Assembly (NCBI GenBank): GCA_945865485.1
Contig: CAMBEC010000010.1
Coordinates: 1 to 52,890 of the forward strand
Source of the DNA: Rickettsia typhi
GTDB taxonomy: Bacteria; Pseudomonadota; Alphaproteobacteria; Rickettsiales; Rickettsiaceae
Direction: 5' to 3'
DNA length: 52,890 nucleotides
Part shown: one piece after another, positions 1 through 8,168 of the stretch
Numbering within the stretch: the first letter of the stretch is position 1
How the letters are laid out: the number at the start of each line of letters is the position of its first letter
Notes under the pieces: model-generated
Seen by the model: only the letters and a program-made list of their open reading frames with translations
Told to the model about the DNA's origin: nothing
The model's database searches: none
Made by a program: the position numbers and the translations under genes

Positions 1-1
1 A

Positions 2-43
2 GAAGGTATTGATATTAATGAAATAAAATGGGCCACCCATTAA
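2..43 (+). CDS. iscS: Cysteine desulfurase IscS, C-terminal end (partial)
   Basis: The window opens in the last 13 codons of a reading frame that ends in a TAA at 41-43. The visible tail reads EGIDINEIKWATH, which matches the usual IscS C-terminus (E. coli ends similarly, with a Trp-Ala-x-His). IscS is the PLP-dependent enzyme that takes sulfur from cysteine and passes it to the IscU scaffold. The gene immediately downstream is iscU, the normal operon order, which supports the call although only the tail is visible. Confidence 0.8.
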   Translation, partial: EGIDINEIKWATH

Positions 44-63
44 TAAATTAAAAGTAGGTTAAT

Positions 64-453
64 ATGGCATATAGTAACGAAGTAATAGATCACTATGAAA
101 ACCCACGTAATGTAGGGACATTGGACAAAAAGGATGGCTCAGTTGGCACCGGGCTAGTTGGCGCACCAGCTTGTGGTGACGTATTAAAGCTACAGATCAA
201 GGTTGACGATAATGGTGTTATTATTGATGCTAAATTTAAAGCATTTGGTTGTGGTTCAGCCATTGCCTCTAGCTCTCTTGTAAGCGAGTGGGTCAAGGGC
301 AAAAACGTTGACGAGGCTTTGGCTATTAAAAATACAGAGATAGCTAAGCATTTATCGCTTCCACCAGTAAAGCTTCATTGTTCAATGCTTGCGGAAGATG
401 CAATTAGGGCGGCAGTAACTGACTATAAAAACAAAAAACGTAAAAATGGCTAA
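64..453 (+). CDS. iscU: Fe-S cluster assembly scaffold IscU
   Basis: This 129-residue protein is the scaffold on which [2Fe-2S] and [4Fe-4S] clusters are built from IscS-derived sulfur before transfer to target proteins. The length is normal for IscU. All three conserved cluster cysteines are visible: in GAPACGD (about residue 37), in FGCGSAIASSS (about 63) and in LPPVKLHCSMLAEDA (about 106). The last carries the LPPVK motif that the HscA chaperone recognises in IscU. The gene starts 20 bases after the iscS stop and its end overlaps the iscA start by 8 bases, so the three genes form one operon. Confidence 0.97.
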   Translation: MAYSNEVIDHYENPRNVGTLDKKDGSVGTGLVGAPACGDVLKLQIKVDDNGVIIDAKFKAFGCGSAIASSSLVSEWVKGKNVDEALAIKNTEIAKHLSLPPVKLHCSMLAEDAIRAAVTDYKNKKRKNG

Positions 454-787
454 TACTAAACAGGTCATGGCTCTAACAGATGCGGCAGCAACCCAGATTA
501 AAGCTCTTCTAGCTCAACGTGGCAAAGAATCATTGGGCATTAGAATTGGTGTAAAGTCTGGTGGTTGTTCTGGCTTGAAATATTTAGTGGAATATGCTGA
601 CGCAAAAGGGCATTTTGATGAAATCATAAGTGATAAGGGGGTAACGGTCCTAGTTGATCCAAAAGCCTTAATGTATCTTCTTGGTACAGAAATGGATTAC
701 ATGGAAGAAAAGTTTAAATCAGGATTTACCTTTACAAACCCAAATGAAAAAGGCAAATGTGGTTGTGGTAGCTCATTCAATGTATGA
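446..787 (+). CDS. iscA: Iron-sulfur cluster assembly A-type carrier IscA
   Basis: This is a 113-residue A-type carrier protein that takes Fe-S clusters from the scaffold and delivers them to apoproteins. The three conserved ligand cysteines are present: SGGCSGLKY near residue 40, and the C-terminal KCGCGSSF. Its ATG overlaps the end of iscU, which implies translational coupling. The ErpA and SufA relatives share these motifs, so the IscA name rests on the iscSU context. The hscBA-fdx genes that often follow are absent here; the next gene lies on the opposite strand. Confidence 0.95.
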   Translation: MANTKQVMALTDAAATQIKALLAQRGKESLGIRIGVKSGGCSGLKYLVEYADAKGHFDEIISDKGVTVLVDPKALMYLLGTEMDYMEEKFKSGFTFTNPNEKGKCGCGSSFNV

Positions 788-847
788 TACCCAAAGTCCT
801 AAAGTATTTTTTCTTCATAAGAAGGTTTCATTTGTATAAAATTTATA

Positions 848-2689
848 TCAGATCAAGCTGCTATTTTTTTTAAAGGATTTTTTATCTGGTAGTAATCCGC
901 CAACTTGTGCATCCCAAAGGGATCGGTATAACCCGTCTCTGACAAGCAGCTCTGTATGGATGCCATCTTCTACAATTTTACCCATGTCAAATACAAGGAT
1001 ACGGTCCATACGTAGTAAAGTTGAGAGGCGGTGAGCTATTACAATGGTTGTTCTTCGGCTTTCTCCAGAAGTTTCATTGCGACTATTCATTAATTCCCAT
1101 AGGCTTTCTTGGATACTCATTTCAGTAATTGAATCAAGCTGAGAAGTGGCTTCATCCAATACTAAAATAGGTGCGTTTTTGAGAATGGCTCTGGCTATAG
1201 CGATTCTTTGACGCTGTCCACCAGATAGCTTAACGCCACGTTCACCAACAAGAGACTCATAGCCTTGGGGCAATTTGATAATAAATTCATGTGCTTGAGC
1301 ACGCTTTGCAGCTTCAACTACTTCTTCGTCTGTTGCTTCAATCCTGCCATACCGAATATTCTCCATCAATGTGCGATGAAAAAGTGAGGGATCTTGTGGG
1401 ATCATGGCGATGGCCCTGCGTAAAGAATCTTGGGTACACTGGCGAATATCTTGTCCATCGATGAAAATATGGCCACCCGTCAGGTCATAGAGTCTTAGAA
1501 TCAGATTCACAAATGTCGTTTTGCCACTACCAGAATAACCAACTAAGCCTACTTTTTGCCCAGATTGAATATTAATTGATATGTTTTGGAAGAGAGGGCC
1601 AATGCTTTTATAGTGGAATTTTACGCCTACAAAAATGATTTCACCCTTGGGAACAATTAAATCTGAAGCATTTTCTATATCCTTTATATTAAGAGGTCCG
1701 AAAAGTGCTGATAAACTCTGTTTGCATTTACCTACAGCTGTATTTAATTCGTCTATTTGTTCGACGGCTCCCCATGTCGTAAAACCAACCTCAACGCTTA
1801 ATCCAAGAATAAGTGCGAAATCACCTATGCTTACAACCTGACTTAGCCGTAATTGAACTAGGAAGTATAACATTAGGGCTAGCATAATAGAAAACGAAGC
1901 TCCTCGAAGTATATTCAATTTAATCCCGAATATTCGATTTGCTTGAAAGGTTTTTTGAATCGAAAGTAAATATTTTTCAATGTAAGCTATTTCGTAATTG
2001 CGCCTGGCGAAGAGTCTGACAGTACTAGAATTCGTTATACTATCAACTAGTTGCCCAAAGAGAAGTGATCCAGCTGCTGCATGAAGTTCTGATAGGTCAA
2101 TTATCCTTTTAGATACACGAAAACTAATGGCAGTAAACACTATAAACCAAATAAGCAAGGAGCAAAAAAAATAAGGATGGACATAATACATACTTATAAA
2201 AGCTACAATTAATAACGTTAAAAAGCGAATCATATGTTTAGAAATATCATGTACAATATGTTCTATATTGTCAGCTAATGTAATGATGTGGCTCGAAATT
2301 CGGCCTGATAAATTATCCTGAAAGAACTGATGGCTATGTTGATGTATATACGAAAATGTCTTTTCGATAATCTGGTTTTTAATTATTGGCTGTAATTTGT
2401 AATTTATGTATCCTACTCCACGCCAACAAAGATTATGTATTTCAAAATTCAGGACAAAAAATACAGCAGGCCAAAAAATAAGAGATAGGACATTATCTGG
2501 CTCTGTATAACTCATAGTATCAATCATGTGTTTAAGGAGCAAGCTATTGAGTGGTGGCCAAAGTCCAGTAATCATGGCAAGAAGAATAAATATGGCAGCA
2601 GGAAGTTTGTATATTTTCAAAAAATGCCATATAAAGGGCCATAGATTTTGTGGCAAAAAGGTGTTTTGTGGTAGAAGGGATACGTTCAT
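848..2689 (-). CDS. ABC exporter, fused permease and ATPase (MsbA/multidrug-like)
   Basis: This 613-residue protein is a half-size ABC exporter of the inner membrane that should work as a homodimer. The first roughly 330 residues hold the hydrophobic six-helix exporter domain, with helices near residues 30-50, 68-85, 155-200 and 255-300. The ATPase domain follows: Walker A GYSGSGKTT, signature LSGGQRQRIAIARAIL, Walker B ILVLDEATSQLD and the switch histidine in IVIAHRLSTL. All catalytic residues look intact. The substrate cannot be read from sequence; lipid, drug and peptide exporters share this layout. It stands alone, convergent with iscA and divergent from the acetyltransferase genes. Confidence 0.9.
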   Translation of the reverse strand: MNVSLLPQNTFLPQNLWPFIWHFLKIYKLPAAIFILLAMITGLWPPLNSLLLKHMIDTMSYTEPDNVLSLIFWPAVFFVLNFEIHNLCWRGVGYINYKLQPIIKNQIIEKTFSYIHQHSHQFFQDNLSGRISSHIITLADNIEHIVHDISKHMIRFLTLLIVAFISMYYVHPYFFCSLLIWFIVFTAISFRVSKRIIDLSELHAAAGSLLFGQLVDSITNSSTVRLFARRNYEIAYIEKYLLSIQKTFQANRIFGIKLNILRGASFSIMLALMLYFLVQLRLSQVVSIGDFALILGLSVEVGFTTWGAVEQIDELNTAVGKCKQSLSALFGPLNIKDIENASDLIVPKGEIIFVGVKFHYKSIGPLFQNISINIQSGQKVGLVGYSGSGKTTFVNLILRLYDLTGGHIFIDGQDIRQCTQDSLRRAIAMIPQDPSLFHRTLMENIRYGRIEATDEEVVEAAKRAQAHEFIIKLPQGYESLVGERGVKLSGGQRQRIAIARAILKNAPILVLDEATSQLDSITEMSIQESLWELMNSRNETSGESRRTTIVIAHRLSTLLRMDRILVFDMGKIVEDGIHTELLVRDGLYRSLWDAQVGGLLPDKKSFKKNSSLI

Positions 2690-2832
2690 GTCTATTACCT
2701 TGCTAGTTCACTCTCCTTTCCACAAGATATGTATTTATCTTGACATAAAAACATTTTTTGTGCAACCCTAGGCTATATTGGATCATTGTTTTTGCCATAA
2801 GAAATAAGAGATTAAACTTTGTTGAATATTTA

Positions 2833-3366
2833 ATGAACATTACTTTTATTCCCCTTGCCGAATCGCATTTCCCATTGTTGATTAAGTGGCTAGAAGCACC
2901 ACATGTAAAGTTATGGTGGGATCAGGATATTCAATGGACACCAGAGCTGATAAGGGAAAAATATGGACATTACGTTGATGGGAGAAAATTAATAGATAAT
3001 AGTCATAGAGAATTAGCGCAAAAACCAATATATGCGTACATTATTTGCTTGAATGATATTCCTATTGGTTATATTCAATATTATAATGTACATGATTTTC
3101 TGCGTGAGCAGGGCCATGACTTATCCAAACTTCCAAATTCTTGTGCAGGTCTTGATTTGTATATAGGCGAAATAGAGTTTCTTGGTAAGAATGTTGGTTC
3201 TAAAGCTCTTATACTTTTCTTGGATCAACATGTTTTTCAAAAATTTGATTACACATTCGTTGATCCGGATGTTACAAATACAGCTGCTATTCGTGCTTAT
3301 GAAAAAGCAGGATTTATGAAGATTAAAGGAACTAAAGATGAAATATGGATGATAAGAGAGAAATAA
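2833..3366 (+). CDS. GNAT acetyltransferase, AAC(6')-Ib-like
   Basis: This 177-residue acetyl-CoA-dependent N-acetyltransferase resembles the aminoglycoside 6'-N-acetyltransferase / siderophore acetyltransferase branch of the GNAT fold. It has an early WLEAPHVKLWWD segment, IPIGYIQYYNVHDF, the acetyl-CoA loop region FLGKNVGSKAL and the C-terminal VDPDVTNTAAIRAYEKAGF. An open frame extends back to 2758, but homology begins at MNITFIPL, so ATG 2833 is preferred. It is the first of four GNAT genes joined by 1-4 base stop/start overlaps. The true acceptor is unknown: this branch also contains enzymes that do not act on antibiotics. Confidence 0.82.
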   Translation: MNITFIPLAESHFPLLIKWLEAPHVKLWWDQDIQWTPELIREKYGHYVDGRKLIDNSHRELAQKPIYAYIICLNDIPIGYIQYYNVHDFLREQGHDLSKLPNSCAGLDLYIGEIEFLGKNVGSKALILFLDQHVFQKFDYTFVDPDVTNTAAIRAYEKAGFMKIKGTKDEIWMIREK

Positions 3367-3830
3367 TGAGTACAAAAAATAGCATTTATACTTTAGTTCG
3401 CATAGCCAAGACATCTGATGTTCCAGATCTCGTGCCATTAATGGATCAACTCGGATACCCGGCTTCCCAAGAAGAGCTTGAATCAAGGTATAAAAGGTTC
3501 ATAAAAAATGATAATTATGGTGTTGCAGTTGCTGTCTCAGAAGAGAAACTTATTGGTTTTGTTGCTTGGTCAGTATCTTCGCTTTTTGTTTTGGATAAAG
3601 TGCGATTTCATATTGAGAGTTTAGTAGTAAATGAGAAGTATCGAGGTTGCGGAATTGGAAAAAAGCTTATGCTATTTGTAGAAGATATTGCACGTGACTT
3701 TAGTCCGGCTATTATTGACCTAACATCTGGCCTCCGTCGGGCTAAAGATGGATCTCATGAGTTTTATAAGACTCTTGGTTATCAAAATGATGGCCATATG
3801 GCAAAACTATATTTAAGAAAAGAAGTATGA
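3366..3830 (+). CDS. GNAT family N-acetyltransferase
   Basis: This is a 154-residue single-domain GNAT enzyme. It begins with a typical VRIAKTSDVPDLVPLMDQLG segment. The acetyl-CoA binding motif A is ESLVVNEKYRGCGIGKKLM near residues 85-105, and the end is HEFYKTLGYQNDGHMAKLYL. The acetylated substrate cannot be predicted. The ATG at 3366 shares its A with the TAA of the preceding gene (TAATG), which favours this start over an in-frame ATG at 3345. Its own TGA overlaps the next gene's ATG (ATGA), so translation of the string is probably coupled. Confidence 0.85.
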   Translation: MSTKNSIYTLVRIAKTSDVPDLVPLMDQLGYPASQEELESRYKRFIKNDNYGVAVAVSEEKLIGFVAWSVSSLFVLDKVRFHIESLVVNEKYRGCGIGKKLMLFVEDIARDFSPAIIDLTSGLRRAKDGSHEFYKTLGYQNDGHMAKLYLRKEV

Positions 3831-4298
3831 ACAAAAATCTCTCGCACCGCAGAGCGACTATAAATGACGTAGGTACAATCGTTAATCTTCTGCTTGAAGA
3901 TGAACTTGGAAAAACCCGTGAAAGTACCTAACACAGTGCTTGATCAGCGTTACATCACTGCATTTCATAAAATAGATATTGATCAAAATCAATATCTTAT
4001 GATTGTAGAAAATGGTGAAGAAATCGTTGGAACATGTCATTTAACGATTATGCCATCGCTGACTTTTTCTGGTAAAACAAGAATGCAAATTGAAGCAGTG
4101 CGTATTCTTGAGAAATACCGGGGGCATAAAATTGGTGAATGGATGATGCAAGCTTCTATCTCTTACGGTAAAGCTAAAGGTGCGTCCATAGTACAATTAA
4201 CGACAAATAAAAAGCGTATCAAAGCTAGGAAATTCTACGAATGTTTCGTTTTTGAAGCAAGTCATGAAGGCATGAAACTGTATTTGAGCGAAGAGTAA
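3827..4298 (+). pseudogene. Frameshifted GNAT acetyltransferase
   Basis: The gene starts at ATG 3827, overlapping the previous stop. It reads a normal GNAT N-terminus (RRATINDVGTIVNLLLEDELGKTRE) and then reaches a TAA at 3929-3931. The rest of the same domain continues in the next frame from about 3922: VPNTVLDQRYITAFHKIDID, then GTCHLTIMPSLTF, the acetyl-CoA loop RILEKYRGHKIGEWMM and the C-terminal RKFYECFVFEASHEGMKLY. Joining the halves needs one base to be skipped, most simply an extra A in the GAAA or GGAAAAA run near 3907-3924. Downstream sequence is otherwise clean, so the lesion is recent, a sequencing error, or programmed slippage. A TTG at 3894 could start a truncated product. Confidence 0.75.
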
Positions 4299-4840
4299 TG
4301 AATATTCAATTTGAGAAAGCTGAATTAAAGCATATTGATACTATTTTTGAATGGCTACGTCAGCCACATATGATAGAATTTTGGGATAATACTCAAGAAC
4401 ATAAGGATGATATAATGAATTTTATTCATGGGGAAAAGCAACATTATTTTTATGGCACAACAAAATATTGGATTGGTTCAATTGAGGGAGAGCTATATTG
4501 CTTTCTTTTATCTGATATTTTGCAGAAGGACCAAGAATTATCTGATGTTCATAGGGAGCATATGTCTAAATCTGGTCATACAATCGGCCTTGATTTTGGT
4601 ATAGGAAATACAAAATTTTTAGGTCGAGGACTGGCAGCTCCAACACTAGAAGCTTTTATGAGTTTTTATTGCGAGTTTGTAGATCCTCTAGTTGATACAT
4701 TTTTTATTGATCCAGATCCAAATAATCCTCGTGCTGTTCGCGTTTATAGCAAAGCTGGATTTGAAAAAGTTGGTACATATGAAGCTAATGCCGGCGCTTT
4801 TATTGGGCAAGCAAGTGATCTAATGGTCAAGAGGGTATAA
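4298..4840 (+). CDS. GNAT acetyltransferase, AAC(6')-Ib-like paralogue
   Basis: This 180-residue GNAT protein has the same architecture as the first gene of this string: WLRQPHMIEFWD near the N-terminus, then GLDFGIGNTKFLGRGLAAPT for acetyl-CoA binding, then IDPDPNNPRAVRVYSKAGF near the C-terminus. The two look like diverged paralogues flanking two unrelated GNATs. The ATG shares its A with the TAA of the frameshifted gene upstream. Acceptor specificity is not readable: aminoglycoside, siderophore or protein N-termini are all possible for this branch. Confidence 0.82.
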   Translation: MNIQFEKAELKHIDTIFEWLRQPHMIEFWDNTQEHKDDIMNFIHGEKQHYFYGTTKYWIGSIEGELYCFLLSDILQKDQELSDVHREHMSKSGHTIGLDFGIGNTKFLGRGLAAPTLEAFMSFYCEFVDPLVDTFFIDPDPNNPRAVRVYSKAGFEKVGTYEANAGAFIGQASDLMVKRV

Positions 4841-5081
4841 AAAATTACATACAGATTATCCAAGACTTGATGAGCTCAAGGTATGAGTTGGGCCCTGGCC
4901 GGTCGGGGCGCGTCTTTATATATACTATAAGTCATCCCGGGCTTGACCGGGGATCTCCTTCTATCTCATGAGATCTTGAAACAAGTTCAGGATGACTTTT
5001 TGTTGCCACAGGGCGTAGGCCAAGAGGGCAGGCGCAAGACACAACTAATCAGCATAACTATTTTGCTTTTTATACCAAAAA
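4841..5081. other. Intergenic, locally GC-rich, with a palindromic element
   Basis: This 241-base gap separates the end of the GNAT string from the end of the convergent MFS gene. It contains a GC-rich patch at about 4889-4914 (gggccctggccggtcggggc) and another at 5011-5040. Both are conspicuous against the AT-rich surroundings. A palindromic repeat lies between them at 4931-4996. I see no coding potential. The GC-rich flanks may be further dispersed-repeat material. Confidence 0.6.
4931..4996. repeat. Rickettsia-palindromic-element-like repeat
   Basis: The element begins GTCATCC and ends GGATGAC, an inverted pair. It has internal arms around gggcttgaccgggGATCTC ... GAGATCttgaaacaagttca. Similar sequences recur at 30384-30441, 35998-36069 and 43690-43714. 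This dispersed, palindromic, GTCATCC-ended form matches the repeats known from Rickettsia genomes. It may also act as a bidirectional terminator between the convergent genes on either side. Confidence 0.75.
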
Positions 5082-6272
5082 TCACCTACTTATCATAAAT
5101 TTCTGCGCTATTAGCATAAATAGGCTAATACCAAAGAAATACAGAGGCATAGGTAATAATGTATCATTGTGTAGAGCACCCATGCCAAGAGTAAACAGAG
5201 ATATCAAACAGTAATAGAAAAAACCAAACAAACTTGAGGCTGTTCCTATACACCATTTGTAGTCTACAAGCGCTAGGGCCAAGGCGTTGCTGGTTGCCAT
5301 ACATACGCCAAACATAATACTCATTTGACTCAAGATAGTGATGCCAATCATAAGATTTGTAGAAAGCGGCAGTATATTAGTATGTATAACAGTAAATACA
5401 CTAAATATGCTTGCTGAAGCCAGAATAATAACTAGACCATAACCCATGATTGTTTTTGCTGTATGATGGTTATGCAGTTTTTTAGATAGTATTCCCCCCA
5501 TCATGGTAGCGGCTGCAATGGCAATAAAGCTTAATCCATACTCGCTTGGCGTTAGGCCAAGTATCTTGATCAGATAAAATGATCCTTCGGCAAAATAGCT
5601 AAAAGAGATACCATTGCAAGCTGATACTATCAAGCCAAATCCAATTACCTTTTTATTCTTAAGTAAGCTTGAACTAATTTCTAAAATTGAAACAGATTGT
5701 CTGTTAGCAACCTGGTGTGTTTCTGGCAGTAACTTTGCCACCAGTAGGGTCAAAATTATAGCAAATAACACCAAGGATAGAAAGATACTTGACCATCCAA
5801 AATGCTGTGCAATTACCCCACCAATAACAGGACCGATAGCTGGGAAAATAGCAAGTCCACTACCTATTGAAGCATATGCTTTACCAAGCGAGGGGCCATG
5901 AAAACTATCCCTACAAATTGCTTGCCCTAGAACGCTTCCTATACTTCCCCCAAAAGCTTGAATAAAACGGCTAATCATAAGCATTTCAATGGTGGATGAA
6001 AAATAGCAGCCAATGCATCCAAGGATAAAAATGAAAAGGCCGGCTAAAACACATGGCTTGCGGCCAAAGTGATCAGAAAGCTTACCCCAAAATAAGGTGC
6101 CAATGGCAAAGCCAAAGAGGTAAATAGTGAGAGTATATTCTACCATCGACTCTTCAGCATGCAGAGCATGTGCGATATCGGGTAAAGATGGAGTATAAAC
6201 AGTTTCAGAAAGCTGTGGTAGGCCCACAATAAGTACAATAAGCCAAAGCGCTGGCAATAGAGCGTGTGTCAT
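5082..6272 (-). CDS. MFS transporter, Bcr/CflA drug-exporter type
   Basis: This is a 396-residue major facilitator with about twelve predicted membrane helices. Signature motifs fit the drug:H+ antiporter-1 branch. The N-terminus has LPDIAHALH, the helix 2-3 loop has GKLSDHFGRKPCVLAG (motif A), and helix 5 has GPVIGGVIAQHFGW (motif C, typical of exporters). The Bcr/CflA group exports drugs such as bicyclomycin, sulfonamides or other small molecules; the substrate is not predictable here. A GAGG ribosome binding site lies a few bases before the ATG at 6272. It is divergent from the ELM1-like gene, with a short palindrome at 6368-6380 in the shared upstream region. Confidence 0.88.
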   Translation of the reverse strand: MTHALLPALWLIVLIVGLPQLSETVYTPSLPDIAHALHAEESMVEYTLTIYLFGFAIGTLFWGKLSDHFGRKPCVLAGLFIFILGCIGCYFSSTIEMLMISRFIQAFGGSIGSVLGQAICRDSFHGPSLGKAYASIGSGLAIFPAIGPVIGGVIAQHFGWSSIFLSLVLFAIILTLLVAKLLPETHQVANRQSVSILEISSSLLKNKKVIGFGLIVSACNGISFSYFAEGSFYLIKILGLTPSEYGLSFIAIAAATMMGGILSKKLHNHHTAKTIMGYGLVIILASASIFSVFTVIHTNILPLSTNLMIGITILSQMSIMFGVCMATSNALALALVDYKWCIGTASSLFGFFYYCLISLFTLGMGALHNDTLLPMPLYFFGISLFMLIAQKFMISR

Positions 6273-6367
6273 AAAAAACCTCGACGTTTAAATTCAAAAA
6301 TTAAGCAATAAAACAACCTTCACTCCTATTGGAATGTTGATAAAAAACTTAGTTTTCTACTTTAAAC

Positions 6368-6380
6368 GACAATGATTGTC
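6368..6380. promoter_or_regulatory. Short perfect palindrome, possible operator
   Basis: GACAATGATTGTC is a 13-base perfect inverted repeat around a central G. It lies in the region shared by the divergent MFS and ELM1-like genes, about 96 bases before the MFS start. Its core resembles the centre of iron-regulator boxes, but it is too short to assign a regulator. A TATAAT at 6419-6424 lies nearby, on the side of the ELM1-like gene. Confidence 0.3.
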
Positions 6381-6475
6381 TTCACTTTTATCCTCGATAT
6401 GATATGGTTAATATATAGTATAATACATATATGTTAATGTAATTGTCCATTATTGATTACAAAAAGGGAATATGA

Positions 6476-6544
6476 ATGAAAAATTTTATTTTACTTATTA
6501 TTTTTTATAACTCATGAGGCGATGGTATTAGTAATATTATAGTA
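6476..6544 (+). other. Probable original 5' end of the ELM1-like gene, interrupted by TGA
   Basis: An aaaaaggga ribosome binding site at about 6460-6469 sits at normal spacing before ATG 6476. That ATG opens MKNFILLIIFYNS, a short hydrophobic segment, and then meets a TGA at 6515-6517. The frame after it reads GDGISNIIVV and runs directly into the 6545 reading frame. IIVV is the first beta strand expected before the NEGKIGDQNQ motif, so the GTG at 6545 looks too late to be the original start. One base change (TGA to TGG) would restore a single open frame. Confidence 0.55.
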
Positions 6545-7639
6545 GTGTTAAATGAAGGGAAAATTGGTGATCAGAATCAACTTTATGGAATAGTTGAATA
6601 TCTTAAGTCTCAATCTCCAAATTTATCTATAAAATATACGCCTCATAATGAGCTTAAATCACTTAAAGAAATAATTAATAACACTTGTCGTGATAATTAT
6701 AAAAAGTTAACAATTCTAACTTCAGGGCTTGAGGGTATAAATGTTATTAATGAAATAGCCGATGAATTATGCCCAAATGTTGTTGTACTAAATACAGCTC
6801 ATATGATTTTCAAAGAACATCCTTCTATTTTAGGGAAAGTTAATCTTATCGCGTTACCCAAACACAGTATTGATAATGATTTTTTAAAGCACGCGAGTGA
6901 AAAGAAAACTGAAATAATACAAACAGTGGGAGTATCGCATAATTCAACTCCAACAATAATAAAACAAGAATATGAAAAATATGCTAAAGAGTTTCAGTGG
7001 CTTCAAGGAAAAGATAAAATAGCCATGATTGTTTTAGGAGGGGATGCTCCTACTTCTGAAGGAAAGATTAAGTTTTATACAGCTGAAGAGGCATCTAAAG
7101 GGGCTGATTTGATAGGTCAATTTTGTAAAAAAGGAAACTATTCATTAATGATATTTAATGGTCCTAGAACAGGTCAATATGACCATACAACTTCTAATAA
7201 AAATGAGTGGGTGCACAAGAATGAAAAATTAGATGTAACTACTTCTGCTTTCATAGAAAGACTACAGAAATATATGGATCCATCGCAATTTAAATTATAT
7301 AATTTTAGCCATATTAGTCCTAGCCCATATAAAGCTGGATTCTGGGTAGTAAAAAATGCAAAAGAAGGACTATGTTTTTTACCAGGAGAGTCTACTTCTA
7401 TGATCTCAGAAGGAAATGATAATTTGCCAAACCGAACTATTATCATGCATAATGGGGCTATGAATGAAACTCATATTAAGCACGTGAAATCAGAAGTTGA
7501 TGCTGGTCGTACAATTCTTTTTACCCCAGGTTTTATTGAAGACTCGGTTATGCCAAAAATTGATTTTACGAGTCGTGCTAAGCCAGCGTCTGCAAAAATT
7601 GCTGATATATTACTCAAAAAATATCTATCAGTAAAATAA
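6545..7639 (+). CDS. ELM1-like (mitochondrial fission ELM1 family) protein, 5' end damaged
   Basis: From the in-frame GTG this is 364 residues. The layout resembles the bacterial ELM1 family (PF06258), a glycosyltransferase-B-like fold of unclear function. It has an N-terminal LNEGKIGDQNQLYGIVEYL (compare DGKxGxxxQxxGLAxAL). A mid-domain IAMIVLGGDAPTS is followed by SLMIFNGPRTGQYD, and near the end lies GLCFLPGESTSMISEG, comparable to the VTEDSxSMxSEA motif of the family. Similarity is remote, so the family call is tentative. The upstream in-frame TGA at 6515 suggests the gene is either newly broken or translated from a weak internal start. It precedes the second acetyltransferase string by 37 bases. 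Confidence 0.5.
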   Translation: MLNEGKIGDQNQLYGIVEYLKSQSPNLSIKYTPHNELKSLKEIINNTCRDNYKKLTILTSGLEGINVINEIADELCPNVVVLNTAHMIFKEHPSILGKVNLIALPKHSIDNDFLKHASEKKTEIIQTVGVSHNSTPTIIKQEYEKYAKEFQWLQGKDKIAMIVLGGDAPTSEGKIKFYTAEEASKGADLIGQFCKKGNYSLMIFNGPRTGQYDHTTSNKNEWVHKNEKLDVTTSAFIERLQKYMDPSQFKLYNFSHISPSPYKAGFWVVKNAKEGLCFLPGESTSMISEGNDNLPNRTIIMHNGAMNETHIKHVKSEVDAGRTILFTPGFIEDSVMPKIDFTSRAKPASAKIADILLKKYLSVK

Positions 7640-7676
7640 TTTGGTTTTGTATCTAGCTTAGTATAATAGAAAAAAT

Positions 7677-8156
7677 ATGACTAATAAATCAATAATTAGA
7701 CCCTTTGTGCAAAGTGATGAGGAACAGATTTCTGATATTCTTCAAAAAACCGGTTGGGCAAATCAATATATTGACGGACAAAAAAGGGCCATTCAAAAAT
7801 TATTGTTGGATGAGGAAGGTGAGGTTTTTGTTGTAGCGATTGCTGATTTAGTTGTTGGTTATATTAGCGTGCAGCATCATAAGTGGAATAGGTTAAGCTA
7901 TGTGCATGGTCTTGTTGTTTCCTCAATTTACCACAAACAAGGCATTGCTAAAAAATTATTAGAACATGTTGAAATACAGGCAAAAGTGCGAAGCAATAGA
8001 GGGGTTTACCTCGATACTCCTGTTGATAACTTTGGAGCCAGAGCCTTTTATGAGTCAACAAAGTACGTAGAAAGTTACATTATTCCAGAGTTTTATAGGG
8101 CTGGTTTAGACGGCGTTGCATATATGAAATTGTTTGATCAAGGCAAAATTTTTTAA
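7677..8156 (+). CDS. GNAT family N-acetyltransferase
   Basis: This is a 159-residue GNAT enzyme. It opens with SIIRPFVQSDEEQISDILQKTGW. The core strand and acetyl-CoA loop are VHGLVVSSIYHKQGIAKKLLEHV near residues 75-98. The C-terminal VYLDTPVDNFGARAFYESTKYVES follows the usual N-x-x-A-x-x-F-Y-E pattern. Its acceptor is unknown. It begins a second run of closely spaced plus-strand genes, with 12 bases to the next GNAT. Confidence 0.83.
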   Translation: MTNKSIIRPFVQSDEEQISDILQKTGWANQYIDGQKRAIQKLLLDEEGEVFVVAIADLVVGYISVQHHKWNRLSYVHGLVVSSIYHKQGIAKKLLEHVEIQAKVRSNRGVYLDTPVDNFGARAFYESTKYVESYIIPEFYRAGLDGVAYMKLFDQGKIF

Positions 8157-8168
8157 GGCATTAAGGTA

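Noticed and set aside
2740..2745. TTGACA as the -35 of the GNAT operon
   Set aside because: No -10 lies 15-19 bases downstream; the nearest TATATT is 28 bases away.
2833..4840. GNAT string as an integron or resistance cassette array
   Set aside because: There are no integrase, attC-like sites, transposase or terminal repeats. The genes overlap in an operon-like way instead.
6515..6517. TGA read as tryptophan (genetic code 4)
   Set aside because: Many intact genes here end in TGA (for example iscA, the second GNAT, the DMT exporter) and Trp is encoded by TGG in all conserved proteins.
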